Source: Paracoccus marcusii (lineage in GTDB: Bacteria; Pseudomonadota; Alphaproteobacteria; Rhodobacterales; Rhodobacteraceae). Taken from it: a stretch of DNA of 64,000 nt. The notes under the pieces were generated by a model, which saw only the letters and a list, made by a program, of their open reading frames with translations, had not been told where the DNA came from and made no database searches. A program made the translations under genes and the position numbers. The stretch spans positions 20,758 to 84,757 of the forward strand of contig NZ_VDDD01000002.1 of the NCBI RefSeq assembly GCF_006151785.1, written 5' to 3'. This document shows positions 23,155 through 31,859 of the stretch, piece by piece (within the stretch, counting starts at the first letter, position 1; each line of letters opens with the position of its first letter).

Positions 23155-24830
23155 GCCGCCCTCCGCTCGGGCTCGGCCGCCGTGACGAGGCGCCGGATGT
23201 CGCGCTTGTTGAACTGGAACGAGATCAGCGCGGAGGCGCGATGGCGCGTCAGGCCGTAATCGCGCCGGATTTCGGGCGGCAGGCAGTTCAGCTGCTTCTC
23301 CGTCGCGTCCTGCTTCAGCCAGCCCTTCGACTTGAAGGCGCTCTCGTCAGTCTCATGGGTGTTCAGCCAGTCGTCGGCCTGCGCGAGACAGACGATGCGC
23401 TCGCCTACGCTCAGGAGCCGCGTCGCCTTGCCCTTGGCGCCCCCGACCGCGTGCCAGCGGCCCTCGAGGAAGAACACGCCGCCCCAGGCGTGAAAGCCGT
23501 TGGCCATCAGCGCCGCGTCGTCGCCGAACAGGTCCACCCACGCGAAACTCGATCGCTCGAGAAGATCGAGCTCGGTCATGACGAAGCTGTCGATTGGCTC
23601 CGCGCCTTCGCGCGGCAGCTCGCACCCGCAGATCGGGCATTCGGTGACGGCGATCGGGATCTCGGCCTTGCATTCGGGGCAGAGTTTCGTGGGGGCTTCC
23701 CCCGCAGTCGGAACGCGCCCGTCGAGATCGACATCCTGTTCCAGCGTGCCGTGGATCAGGCTCGACGTCCCGAAATCCAGCACGACGCAGTCGGTCTTCA
23801 CGATGCCGGGGTGTTCCTCGGGATCGACGGTGCGCAGCCCGCGCCCGACCATCTGGATCATGGTGGACTTGTAGGAACTGGGGCGCAGCAGCACGACGCA
23901 GGAGGTGGGCGGATGGTCCCAGCCCTCGGTCAGCACCGCGACGTTGACGACGACGCGGATGTCGCCCGCGGCGTAGTCGGCGAGGATCGCCTTGCGGTTC
24001 TCGGCCGCCAGATCGCCGTGGATCAGCGCGGCGGAAACGCCCGCTGCCCTGAACGCGTCGGTGACGTGTTCGGCGTGCGCGACGGTGGAGCAGAACACCA
24101 CGGTCTGCCGGTCGCCCGCCTTTTCCTTCCAGTGGCGGATCACCTCCTCAGTGACGGGGGCGCGGTCCATGATGCCCGCGACCTCCGCCATGTCGAAATC
24201 CGACATGGTCTTGCGGACGGACCGCAGTTCGTCCTGCACGCCCACGTCGATGACGAAGGTGCGCGGCGGCACGAGATGGCCCGAGGCGATCAGTTCGCCC
24301 AGACGCACCTGGTCGGCGACATTGTCGAAGACCTCGCGCAGGCCCTTCCGGTCGCCGCGGTTCGGCGTCGCCGTGACCCCGAAGATGCGTGCGTCGGGAT
24401 TGGCCTCGCGCACCCGATCGATGATGCGGCGGTAGCTGTCGGCGACCGCATGGTGCGCCTCGTCCACGACCAGCAGGTCGAGGCGCGGCATGTCCGCGAG
24501 GTTCGAGGCCCGCGCCAGCGTCGGCACCATGGCGAAGGCGACCTGGCCGCCCCAGGACTTCTCCGTGGCGTCGATCACCGAGGTAGCGACGCCCGGCACC
24601 ACGCGCTGGAACTTGGCGCGGTTCTGCGCGGTCAGTTCGTCGCGATGGGCCAGCACGCAGGCCTTGGCCCCCATATTTTTTGACATGGCGCCGATCATCT
24701 CGCCGGTAACCGCCGAGAGCATGATGGTCTTGCCCGCACCGGTGGGCGCCACGCCCAGCGTGTTGCCGCGGGAAGCGAGCGCAGCCACGCTGCGCTCGAC
24801 GAAGGTCTTCTGGCGGGGGCGCAGGCGCAT
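23151..24830 (-). CDS. Phage SF2 DEAD/DEAH-box helicase
   Basis: A 559-residue helicase. Motif I 'PTGAGKT' lies near residue 30, motif II 'VVDEAHH', motif III 'GVTATPNR', motif V/VI 'VVNVAVLTEGWDHPPT' and 'QMVGRGLR'. After the helicase core it has a zinc ribbon ('CPECKAEIP' and 'CPICGCEL') and a C-terminal alpha/beta region. Such helicases act in phage replication or transcription. It is 14 bp downstream of the possible ssDNA-binding gene. Confidence 0.88.
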   Translation of the reverse strand: MRLRPRQKTFVERSVAALASRGNTLGVAPTGAGKTIMLSAVTGEMIGAMSKNMGAKACVLAHRDELTAQNRAKFQRVVPGVATSVIDATEKSWGGQVAFAMVPTLARASNLADMPRLDLLVVDEAHHAVADSYRRIIDRVREANPDARIFGVTATPNRGDRKGLREVFDNVADQVRLGELIASGHLVPPRTFVIDVGVQDELRSVRKTMSDFDMAEVAGIMDRAPVTEEVIRHWKEKAGDRQTVVFCSTVAHAEHVTDAFRAAGVSAALIHGDLAAENRKAILADYAAGDIRVVVNVAVLTEGWDHPPTSCVVLLRPSSYKSTMIQMVGRGLRTVDPEEHPGIVKTDCVVLDFGTSSLIHGTLEQDVDLDGRVPTAGEAPTKLCPECKAEIPIAVTECPICGCELPREGAEPIDSFVMTELDLLERSSFAWVDLFGDDAALMANGFHAWGGVFFLEGRWHAVGGAKGKATRLLSVGERIVCLAQADDWLNTHETDESAFKSKGWLKQDATEKQLNCLPPEIRRDYGLTRHRASALISFQFNKRDIRRLVTAAEPERRAA

Positions 24831-24844
24831 GGCCGGTCTCCCCC

Positions 24845-25474
24845 TTACTGCGCCCAGCTCGGCCGACCGGCGAACCCGGGGGCGGACGCAGGCTGGCTGG
24901 GCTGATGTGCGGGTGCCGCATGGGTGGTCTGCTGCGGGGCATGCCCGGCCAGACCGTGTCCGCCGAACTGCAGCGGCGCCGTCCCCATGACCTGCGCGTA
25001 ATCACGATGGTCAGGCGTGACCGCGCTGCGGATCTCGTTCTTGTCGTCGCCGCTGGCGTCGGTGCCGATGTCGATGCGGGCGATGAACTCGATCCCGTCG
25101 AGATCGGCGAAGCCGTTGATGCGCCGCGCCGCCTGCGCCTCGGCCGACATGTCCTTGTCGGAAATCCCGAGGGCCGAGTTCAGCATGCCGCGCACGAGGC
25201 TGCGGCCCATGTTCGCCCAGTCCGGCCCCTTGGGGCTGTAGAGCCCGATCAGGGTGAAGATCTTGCGCCGGGCGTACTGGCCCTCGGTCACCGTGAACTC
25301 GCCGTTCAGATAGACAGCACCCGTCGAGCCGCGCGTGGCATAGCCGCCGGTCCAGCCTTGCGAGTCGTCGTCGAAACCGCCCGGTCGGATGGTCAGGCGC
25401 ACTTTGGCCAGCGTGCCCTTGGGGATCAGGTTGGTGTTGCTCTGCGCGTCGTTGAAATCGTTCCAGGAACCCAT
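24845..25474 (-). CDS. Conserved phage protein, possible single-stranded DNA-binding protein
   Basis: A 209-residue protein starting MGSWNDFNDAQSNTNLIPKG. The N-terminal 130 residues are beta-rich ('AKVRLTIRPGGFDDDSQGWTGGYA', 'VYLNGEFTVTEGQYARRKIF'). They end in a Gln/Pro/Ala/His-rich disordered tail, as in ssDNA-binding proteins. It lies next to a Sak4-like ATPase, a pairing common in phage recombination modules. I recognise it as a frequent Rhodobacterales phage protein, but the ssDNA-binding role is inferred. Confidence 0.6.
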   Translation of the reverse strand: MGSWNDFNDAQSNTNLIPKGTLAKVRLTIRPGGFDDDSQGWTGGYATRGSTGAVYLNGEFTVTEGQYARRKIFTLIGLYSPKGPDWANMGRSLVRGMLNSALGISDKDMSAEAQAARRINGFADLDGIEFIARIDIGTDASGDDKNEIRSAVTPDHRDYAQVMGTAPLQFGGHGLAGHAPQQTTHAAPAHQPSQPASAPGFAGRPSWAQ

Positions 25475-25493
25475 GGGGAACCTCCTTTTCTGA

Positions 25494-26366
25494 TCAGGAT
25501 TGCGGTTGGGATTGGACGTCGGCCGCCGGATCGGCGGGTGGCGGGGTGTAGGTCAGGCGCTTGGGCGCTGGTGCGACGGGAGCGCGGATCTTCGTCATCA
25601 GGCGGCCGAGGTGAGGCTCCTCGACCTGATCCAGACGCCCTGAGCGGTCCTTGGCCGGAAAGCCCCAGGGGTTGATCGTCTGGCAGATGAAGGCGCGATA
25701 GGGATCGCCGTCGGCTTTCAGCTCCGCCATGGTGATCACCTCGTCGACGATCCCCGGCAGCTCCAACCCGGTCTTCGAGCCGTCGATCTGCGGCTGGAAC
25801 ACCTTGCGGTTGAAGTCGTCGAGCTTCTCGTCGAGGATCCCGACGAACCAGACGTTCTTCGCCCGCGTGTGCTGGAGATGCGTGAGCCAGCCGATCATTT
25901 CGCGGCCATGGAGGCCGTAGGCCCCGCGCACATCCGGCTTGCCGGTCTTCTCCGACAGCGCCTCGGGCTGGCCCTTGCACCAGCCGAAGCACAGCCGACC
26001 CGCCACGGTGATCGAGTCCACGAAGATCGTGTCGTAGCGGTCGAGTGCGGCCGGATCGCCGAAGCGGTCGCAGACTGCCTTGTAATGTGCTGGGCTGTAG
26101 GGCTGCTCGTCGCGCAGCGCAGGGTTGGGCCCGCCGATGAACACCGCGAAATCCCGGCATTCCGTCCAGGTTCGCGGCCGGATGCTGTCGCCCGCCCAGC
26201 CCTCGATGGCGAGATCGCCCGCCTCGAGATCCATGAACAGGGTCGTCGACGCGTTCAGGGTCCAGAGGAGCGAGGTCTTCCCGATGCCAGACTTGCCGAA
26301 GATGCAGCCCTTGATCCCACGCGGCTCCGCCAGCCGCTGGTCGGCGCTGATGATCGGGAGGCTCAT
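25494..26366 (-). CDS. Sak4-like phage recombination ATPase
   Basis: A 290-residue single-domain RecA-fold ATPase. Walker A is 'CIFGKSGIGKTSLLW', then 'LFMDLEAGDLAIEGW' and a Walker B-like 'YDTIFVDSITVAGR', with 'VWFVGILDEKLDD' later. Size and motifs fit the AAA_24/Sak4 family, which helps strand annealing in phages together with an ssDNA-binding protein (the next gene). ATG 26366 overlaps the stop of the gene upstream (ATGA). Confidence 0.75.
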   Translation of the reverse strand: MSLPIISADQRLAEPRGIKGCIFGKSGIGKTSLLWTLNASTTLFMDLEAGDLAIEGWAGDSIRPRTWTECRDFAVFIGGPNPALRDEQPYSPAHYKAVCDRFGDPAALDRYDTIFVDSITVAGRLCFGWCKGQPEALSEKTGKPDVRGAYGLHGREMIGWLTHLQHTRAKNVWFVGILDEKLDDFNRKVFQPQIDGSKTGLELPGIVDEVITMAELKADGDPYRAFICQTINPWGFPAKDRSGRLDQVEEPHLGRLMTKIRAPVAPAPKRLTYTPPPADPAADVQSQPQS

Positions 26367-26899
26367 TGATCGCCCCCCTGCGGGACGATCTCGATCTTCA
26401 GCGTGCCGGGCCGGACGGTGCGCGCGGACTCGAAACCGGCACGGATCGCATCGGGCCAGGCGGCGTATTTGCGCTCGGGCACCTTGAACGCGATGTCGAC
26501 ATACTGGCCGGGATCGTCCCCGGCGGCGCGGATGCGCTCGACCATGGCGGCGAGGCGATCCTGATCCCAATCGACCCGTTTCGGCAGGTCCGCGACCACG
26601 GTGAAATCGCCGTCGTCGAAGCGGATCGTGCCGGTGTCCTTGCCCGCCGCCTGCCGTTCCTCGGCGGCGCGGGTGGCGTAGCGGACCGTCAGCGCGCCAT
26701 CGAGGCGGGCCTTCGCGGCCTTGTCCCGCTTGATGCGCTCGTCGACGTCGCGCTGCAGGATGGCCAGCAGTTCGACGGGCAGCTGGGCGATGTCCTGCAA
26801 GCCGAGGCCCGGCAGGTCGTCGACGGTGGGGGTGTTCGCGGGGAACGGCATGTAAGGGTCTCCATGATCGGCAAAAAGGAATTGGAAGGCGGTCATCAC
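26363..26899 (-). CDS. Hypothetical phage protein
   Basis: A 178-residue, mostly helical protein ('LLAILQRDVDERIKRDKAAKARLDGAL', 'KRVDWDQDRLAAMVERIRAAG'). The start could be ATG 26899, which overlaps the gene upstream, or ATG 26851. It is coupled to the Sak4-like ATPase. The pattern resembles accessory proteins of phage recombination modules, but I do not recognise a family. Confidence 0.65.
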   Translation of the reverse strand: MMTAFQFLFADHGDPYMPFPANTPTVDDLPGLGLQDIAQLPVELLAILQRDVDERIKRDKAAKARLDGALTVRYATRAAEERQAAGKDTGTIRFDDGDFTVVADLPKRVDWDQDRLAAMVERIRAAGDDPGQYVDIAFKVPERKYAAWPDAIRAGFESARTVRPGTLKIEIVPQGGDQ

Positions 26900-27249
26900 G
26901 CGGCCTCCTGCTCGGCGAGCAGAAGCGCGGACAGCGACACGGCTGCGGCCTTCGGTTTGGGGCGGGCGACGGCGATGTAGGCGAACTGGTCGGGGCCCGT
27001 GCGCTCCTGCACCAGGTGCACGAGGCCCTGTTCGGCGGCCCAGAAGGCGCGCGACCCGAGCCGGGCCAATTCCGCGCGCTGTTGATCCGGGAGCCGGGCG
27101 AACATCGGGAAGATGTCGAGGACCAGAAAGCCGCGATGGTATTCCAGCCGGTCGCCCGGCACGGCCTGCGCCACCCAGGCGCAGAACTCGATCTCGGTAA
27201 GCGGTCGGCGGGCGCGGACCGTGATGAAGGGGGTGGTGCCCATGAACAT
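26896..27249 (-). CDS. Hypothetical phage protein
   Basis: A 117-residue protein, MFMGTTPFITVRARRPLTEI..., with 'CAWVAQAVPGDRLEYHRGFLVLD' and 'LVQERTGPDQFAYIAVARPK'. It is the second gene of the leftward early operon, after the sigma-like gene, and overlaps its downstream neighbour by 4 bp. No family recognised. Confidence 0.65.
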   Translation of the reverse strand: MFMGTTPFITVRARRPLTEIEFCAWVAQAVPGDRLEYHRGFLVLDIFPMFARLPDQQRAELARLGSRAFWAAEQGLVHLVQERTGPDQFAYIAVARPKPKAAAVSLSALLLAEQEAA

Positions 27250-27271
27250 GATCTCCTCCTTTCGCCTCTAC

Positions 27272-27865
27272 TCAGGCCGCCGCGAGATCGTCCCAGGCGG
27301 GACCGAGACCGTGGGCGGTGAGGACGTGGCGGAGATCGGCGAGGCGGCGGTAGAGCGCGGACCGGCTGCCGAACCCCTCGGCCGCGAGCGCGGTGACGGG
27401 GCGATGCGCCAGCGCCGCACAGAACCGGCGATCCTCGGCCGGCAGCCGCGCGAGGGCGGCCTGCAGGGCGAGGTGAAGTTCGGTGACGGCGGCAGCGCAG
27501 CAGGTCTGGCCGTGCCAGGCGGCAAGCCCGTCGTCCTCGGTCAGCGTGTCCCCGACCGGCTCGCGGGTTTCGGCCAGGGGCACTTCGAGCGAGAGGAGCG
27601 ACCCACCCTGCGCACGGCGCTGGCGGTGATGGCGCATCGCGATCCGCGAGGACTGGTTACGCAGCACGATGTTGGCGAAGGCGCCGATGCTGCCGCGCGA
27701 GGGATCGTAGGCGGGCAAGCGGCGCAGCAGATCGACCAGGAGGTCCTGGCCCAGATCCTCGCGCTCGCAGACCGGCAGGCACAGCTTGCGCCGCAGCCGC
27801 TGTGCCGCCGCATCGGCCGCGCGAATGATGATTTCAATGTCGGCGGGGTAGAGTTCGATCTGCAT
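27272..27865 (-). CDS. Phage sigma-70-like factor / sigma region 2-4 protein
   Basis: A 197-residue protein resembling a small sigma factor. 'CEREDLGQDLLVDLLRRLPAYDPSRGSIGAFANIVLRNQSSR' matches sigma region 2 (the 'F-x-x-Y-D-P-x-R-G-S' core), and the C-terminal 'LPAEDRRFCAALAHRPVTALAAEGFGSRSALYRRLADLR' is a region-4-like HTH. It heads the leftward early operon. It could redirect host RNA polymerase to phage promoters. The alternative is a non-sigma HTH regulator with the same fold. Confidence 0.7.
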   Translation of the reverse strand: MQIELYPADIEIIIRAADAAAQRLRRKLCLPVCEREDLGQDLLVDLLRRLPAYDPSRGSIGAFANIVLRNQSSRIAMRHHRQRRAQGGSLLSLEVPLAETREPVGDTLTEDDGLAAWHGQTCCAAAVTELHLALQAALARLPAEDRRFCAALAHRPVTALAAEGFGSRSALYRRLADLRHVLTAHGLGPAWDDLAAA

Positions 27866-28045
27866 CGCTGTGCGCCTCGGTCATCGTTTCTGATGAGCCC
27901 AAGATGCCGGATGCGGTCGGCGCGCAGGTGGGAACGGGGTGGGAATGAGGTGGGGGTTTGGTGGGCCTGGCCCTTTGCCCGAGGCGATGAGTTGGGCGCT
28001 TCACTCAACCCTTGTGCTTATTGTCGGGCGGGTTTTGCGTTCAGC

Positions 28046-29293
28046 CTACCCCGGGTGGTAATAAATGGCGTCGAGCATTGCAGCCCGACACTCCCAAAGC
28101 TGTCCATCGCGAGTTTCGGGCTTGTCGATGTTGTACCACTCCGATGCGCGGATCACTTCCACGACTCGGTCCCAGTAATTTTCGAGGTTAAGAGTCGACT
28201 TGGCGAAGCCCATCCCATTCGCCGCGGCCACAATATTGGGATTGGAGATGCATAGGAATACGTCGGGGCGTTTCATGGCAAGCAGGCGTGACGCCGTCGC
28301 GACGCCCCCAACCCTGCTCGAATTGGCAAACGCCTTGACGAAAAGGCGGGCAAATCGGTCGAAATGCTCTCTTGTGACCTCTCCCTTCTGTGGAATGCTG
28401 TCAACGGCGCGAGCTAAAAATCGGTCGTTTTCTGCAACGCGATTCTTGAAGTCTCCCGCCCCACGCATTGAACCGAACCAACCCCAATCTCTATCAAGCG
28501 ACTCGTCACCGGCCTTTTCTTGAACACCTATTGCACCTGCGATTGCTTTCCTTTGTGACGTTGTTAGGTCGTGGAACGAAGGCACGGCCGATAGCCAACC
28601 CTGCGCAGTTCGGAGCAGGTCGAGACTTTCATCAACGTCGTGGTGAGCGGAACCTCGCACGGCGCGGACATACTGATCCCAATCCATACCGACCAAGGGG
28701 GACGATAGGCTCTTCACGCTTGCAGGCGGCACCCCTGCCAGCGGATCGCGAGGCGGACCTGGCCGCCTTGCGGCGAGTTTGCATCCGAGACGGTATCGCG
28801 CCGCCAGTTCTTTTGTCACGCGCTCACCGATTGAGGCACTTCGCGCGGCGAAGGAAAGGGTGTCAGCGAGCACCTTGTCGCTGACGGAACCCTTAACAAG
28901 GACGCAGGCTTCATGGTTCTTGCCCAGCCCGCCGCGAGTGAAGTTAGCGCTCCCGATTACAGCAGCAGCCCGTTTCCCAGAACGGAACGCGTAGACCTTT
29001 GGGTGGAACGTCCCACCAGGAAATTTCGTGACGACGTAGCATCCGTCGACCCCGATGAAAGAGTCTACAAGGTCTGGATCGGTCTGAGCGAACGCGAGGC
29101 CGAATGTCACGGCTCTGATTTTTGCTGAATGGGATAGCACTTTTCGGGCGAGGGAGGTGGATGTGCCCCAAGCAACCGCCCAATGAAGCTCGTCATATTC
29201 GGCCAGAAGGCCCTGGATGGCACTCTCTACGTCGTTCCCCGTCAGAAATTCGATTTCCAATTCAATTATCCCCTCACGCGACTTGCAGGTCAT
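28046..29293 (-). CDS. PLD-superfamily nuclease (single HKD motif), possible defence effector
   Basis: A 415-residue protein from ATG 29293. The N-terminal 130 residues are a phospholipase-D fold with one HKD motif: H97-P-K99 in 'TFHPKVYAF' followed by 'IGSANFTRGGL' (S115, N117). One motif implies a dimeric active site, as in the restriction nuclease BfiI/NgoFVII group. The C-terminal 250 residues are helical and not recognised. Base composition is visibly less GC-rich than neighbouring phage genes, suggesting separate acquisition. It has no methyltransferase partner of its own. Role as an anti-phage nuclease is inference. Confidence 0.72.
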   Translation of the reverse strand: MTCKSREGIIELEIEFLTGNDVESAIQGLLAEYDELHWAVAWGTSTSLARKVLSHSAKIRAVTFGLAFAQTDPDLVDSFIGVDGCYVVTKFPGGTFHPKVYAFRSGKRAAAVIGSANFTRGGLGKNHEACVLVKGSVSDKVLADTLSFAARSASIGERVTKELAARYRLGCKLAARRPGPPRDPLAGVPPASVKSLSSPLVGMDWDQYVRAVRGSAHHDVDESLDLLRTAQGWLSAVPSFHDLTTSQRKAIAGAIGVQEKAGDESLDRDWGWFGSMRGAGDFKNRVAENDRFLARAVDSIPQKGEVTREHFDRFARLFVKAFANSSRVGGVATASRLLAMKRPDVFLCISNPNIVAAANGMGFAKSTLNLENYWDRVVEVIRASEWYNIDKPETRDGQLWECRAAMLDAIYYHPG

Positions 29294-29364
29294 CAGTTGA
29301 TCGAAGCATAGCAGGCGCGGGTCAGCCCACAACTCGTGGTGAGGGGAGAGAGACCGAAGCGCCC

Positions 29365-30318
29365 CTAGCAGCCGTCGACCAAAATCTCGGTCGCAGGGAC
29401 GCCAAGCCGATAGCCACGGTTGCGGACCGTCTCGATCATGACCTTGCTCTCGGCATCGCTGAACCCCGCAGCCTTGAACGCGTCGCGCAGCTCGCGGATC
29501 AGATCCTTGGCCTCGCGCGCAGTCGTGCCTTCGACATGGGATCCGGAGGCGACCTGGTCGCGCGACTGCGCCTTTTCCAGCAGACGCTCGAACACGGGGA
29601 AAATCTGACGCGACAGGATGACGGAGCGACCATCCCATTGAACCTCGGCCGTTGCCCTTCGCACGCGAAGCACGGGCGCCAGCGGGACCGGCGCCAGAGC
29701 CGCGACGTCGATTGTGCCGCCGAGGCCATTTGTGGCGGGCGTCAGCACCTCAAGGGTTTCGATGAGATGAAAGCCCGCATCCTGATGTCGCCGGGCAGTC
29801 TCCGCTGGCAACTGCGGCGCGAGGATCGTGACGTCCGAGCCCTGCGCCGCCTGGCGCAACGATGCGATGATGCCGTCGCTGGTCAGGGCTGCGGACTCCA
29901 GCACAAGAAACACTGCCCGACCCGATGGCGTATCGCCGAGCCGCCAGACCTTCTCTGCCGCCAGCTTCGGGGCCGCGCCAAATCCCGCAGCCGTGCCGAT
30001 CACGGATGCGAGTGCCGCAGCCCCGATGCGGAACTCGCGCAGATCGTCCTCGGTGAGATCGATGTCATGTCGGCGGTCGAGCGGGCACTCAGCACGATAT
30101 CCATCGCCCGCTTTCCGGATCGGCCGACAGGGGAGCCCGCATTCACAGGCATCGCAGATGTCCCAATCGGCGAGCGGCGCCTGTTCGACAAGGACACGTT
30201 TCGCCAGCAGCCGGTCGAAGACCGGACCGAAGAACGGCGCGGCAAGCTCGCCGGACAGGATCGCGTCGTCGCCAGCCTCACTCAGCCGCGTCAACAACCT
30301 CAAAATCGTCTCGGTCAT
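29365..30318 (-). CDS. Unrecognised protein with cysteine cluster and C-terminal winged helix
   Basis: A 317-residue protein. Residues 50-75 hold a cysteine group 'DWDICDACECGLPCRPI' plus a later Cys, likely a zinc site. The middle (100-200) has an alpha/beta pattern. Residues 225-310 look like an OmpR-type winged helix: 'EVQWDGRSVILSRQIFPVFERLL' and ending 'VMIETVRNRGYRLG'. It overlaps the end of the gene upstream by 41 bp, so the pair is probably co-translated. I do not recognise the family; a DNA-binding sensor is a reasonable reading. Confidence 0.6.
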   Translation of the reverse strand: MTETILRLLTRLSEAGDDAILSGELAAPFFGPVFDRLLAKRVLVEQAPLADWDICDACECGLPCRPIRKAGDGYRAECPLDRRHDIDLTEDDLREFRIGAAALASVIGTAAGFGAAPKLAAEKVWRLGDTPSGRAVFLVLESAALTSDGIIASLRQAAQGSDVTILAPQLPAETARRHQDAGFHLIETLEVLTPATNGLGGTIDVAALAPVPLAPVLRVRRATAEVQWDGRSVILSRQIFPVFERLLEKAQSRDQVASGSHVEGTTAREAKDLIRELRDAFKAAGFSDAESKVMIETVRNRGYRLGVPATEILVDGC

Positions 30319-31519
30319 TCATCAGCCCGTTCCGTTCGATCAGCTTCATCACCCGCGCCTCATGCTGGGTGCGGCGGAACTGCACGACGCCCGGTGGCCG
30401 CAGCTTGACCGTGACCTGCGGCTGGCGTTTGCCGTCGCCCTTGAACAGGATCCGGAACACGAGCTCGCCCAGCCGCCAAGCACCGCCGAACGAGACCGGC
30501 GTGGTGCCGAAATGCTGGAGCGCGTCACCGCCGAGATCTCGCGAGCGCAGCGTGCGCACCACGCGCGGATACCCCTTCTTGCCGGGCGCCATCAGATCCG
30601 CCGCCGCCTCGATGATCAGCACCTTGTCGATCAGCGGATCGTAGGCGGCATCGAAGGCGAAGCTCGGTCCGGCCAGTTCGACCGGGCGCAGGGTATAGAG
30701 GTCCTGCGCATCGTCGCCGTCGAAGAAGCCGGGTCTGTCGAGGATGATCGAGGCGAAGAGTTCCGCGATCTCGGGCTGATGCGCCTTCCGGATGCGGGCC
30801 AGCCGCAACATGCCGGTGTTTTCGGAGTACCGCAGCACCGCGTGGGAAATCTGGCGCACGCTGATGACCCGTTCGACCTGGCCTTCGACGACCGGCATGG
30901 TCGAGACCATGGAACCGTGGCTGACCACGAGGTTGATCTCGTCATCGTCGTCGTAGTCACCCACCCGGCAGTAGTCCCCGAGAAACGCATCACGGAAGAG
31001 CGCGGCGACGGCCGTCCGGAACGCCTCGACCTTCTCCTCTGTCAGGTCGATCGCGACGCCACGTTCCCGCCCGGCAAATTCATGCAGGCGGTCGGCGGTG
31101 AGCATCGCCATGTGATCGGCGGCCGCGTCAAACAGATCGGGATGCTCCAGAAACACCCGGACGGCGATGTGTTTGGGATCATGCGCCTTGTTCGGCGAGT
31201 CCTCGTCGCCGGTCTTCATGTCGGGGAACAGATCGACGCCCTGACGGGCAGCCTGCGCCTGGATGATCTCGAGGCCGCGGGCATCGCCCAGTTCCGCGAT
31301 GCGGTGCAGATCGCCGCGCAGCCCCTCGGGATAGCTGTCCTCGGCGCCGGTCAGCAGTTTCTCCAGCGCCTCGCGGGCGACATCCTCCTCCTGGTCCAGC
31401 AGGTCGACGGAGAAACCCTTGTACTTGTCCTCGTGTCGCGCCAGCAGCGGCTTCATCAGGGCGAGATCGATGGTCTTGATGAACCGGGGGTTCACGAACT
31501 TCTTCAAATTGCCGGCCAC
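30278..31519 (-). CDS. Unrecognised 413-residue protein, first gene of a two-gene unit
   Basis: Starts at GTG 31519 behind a strong AGGAAAGGGG ribosome site; an ATG at 31540 is in frame but lies in that site. The sequence opens VAGNLKKFVNPRFIKTIDLA and later has 'LDQEEDVAREALEKLLTG', 'DDDDEINLVVSHGSMVSTMP' and an end 'EARVMKLIERNGLMNDRDDF'. No catalytic motif, signal or membrane segment is visible. With the winged-helix protein downstream it forms a unit placed between the PLD nuclease and the recombinase module. Confidence 0.6.
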   Translation of the reverse strand: MAGNLKKFVNPRFIKTIDLALMKPLLARHEDKYKGFSVDLLDQEEDVAREALEKLLTGAEDSYPEGLRGDLHRIAELGDARGLEIIQAQAARQGVDLFPDMKTGDEDSPNKAHDPKHIAVRVFLEHPDLFDAAADHMAMLTADRLHEFAGRERGVAIDLTEEKVEAFRTAVAALFRDAFLGDYCRVGDYDDDDEINLVVSHGSMVSTMPVVEGQVERVISVRQISHAVLRYSENTGMLRLARIRKAHQPEIAELFASIILDRPGFFDGDDAQDLYTLRPVELAGPSFAFDAAYDPLIDKVLIIEAAADLMAPGKKGYPRVVRTLRSRDLGGDALQHFGTTPVSFGGAWRLGELVFRILFKGDGKRQPQVTVKLRPPGVVQFRRTQHEARVMKLIERNGLMNDRDDFEVVDAAE

Positions 31520-31655
31520 GACGAATCCCCTTTCCTGCAAAACCAGTGTTCTTGCTACGTTCTTTCTGGCGATTCCTCAACCTGCGCGGGATCGCTGGGA
31601 CAGTTTCCGACAGCGACGAGTAGAGGCCGGAGGAGACGACTGCTCCGAGGCCCGC

Positions 31656-31859
31656 ATGAAACGCCCCAATCCGCTACCTCCCGACCAGATGACCGCCGCC
31701 GAACGCCGCACCGAGCTGTGCGGCCTGCTGGCGCTCGGGCTGGTTCGGTTGCGGATGCGGGATGGGGGCGAAGTATCTGACGATACTGGAGGACGTTGCC
31801 TACACTATCCGCCCGACCAATGCCGTCATGCAACTCCAACTCGCCGGAGAAATGCATGA
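31656..31859 (+). CDS. Small protein upstream of DUF2924 (recombinase module)
   Basis: A 67-residue protein, MKRPNPLPPDQMTAAERRTE..., ending RHATPTRRRNA. Its stop overlaps the DUF2924 start (ATGA). From memory, small proteins beginning 'NPIPxxxMTxAER' regularly precede DUF2924 and recombinase genes in alphaproteobacteria, which supports it as real. Function unknown. Confidence 0.6.
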   Translation: MKRPNPLPPDQMTAAERRTELCGLLALGLVRLRMRDGGEVSDDTGGRCLHYPPDQCRHATPTRRRNA

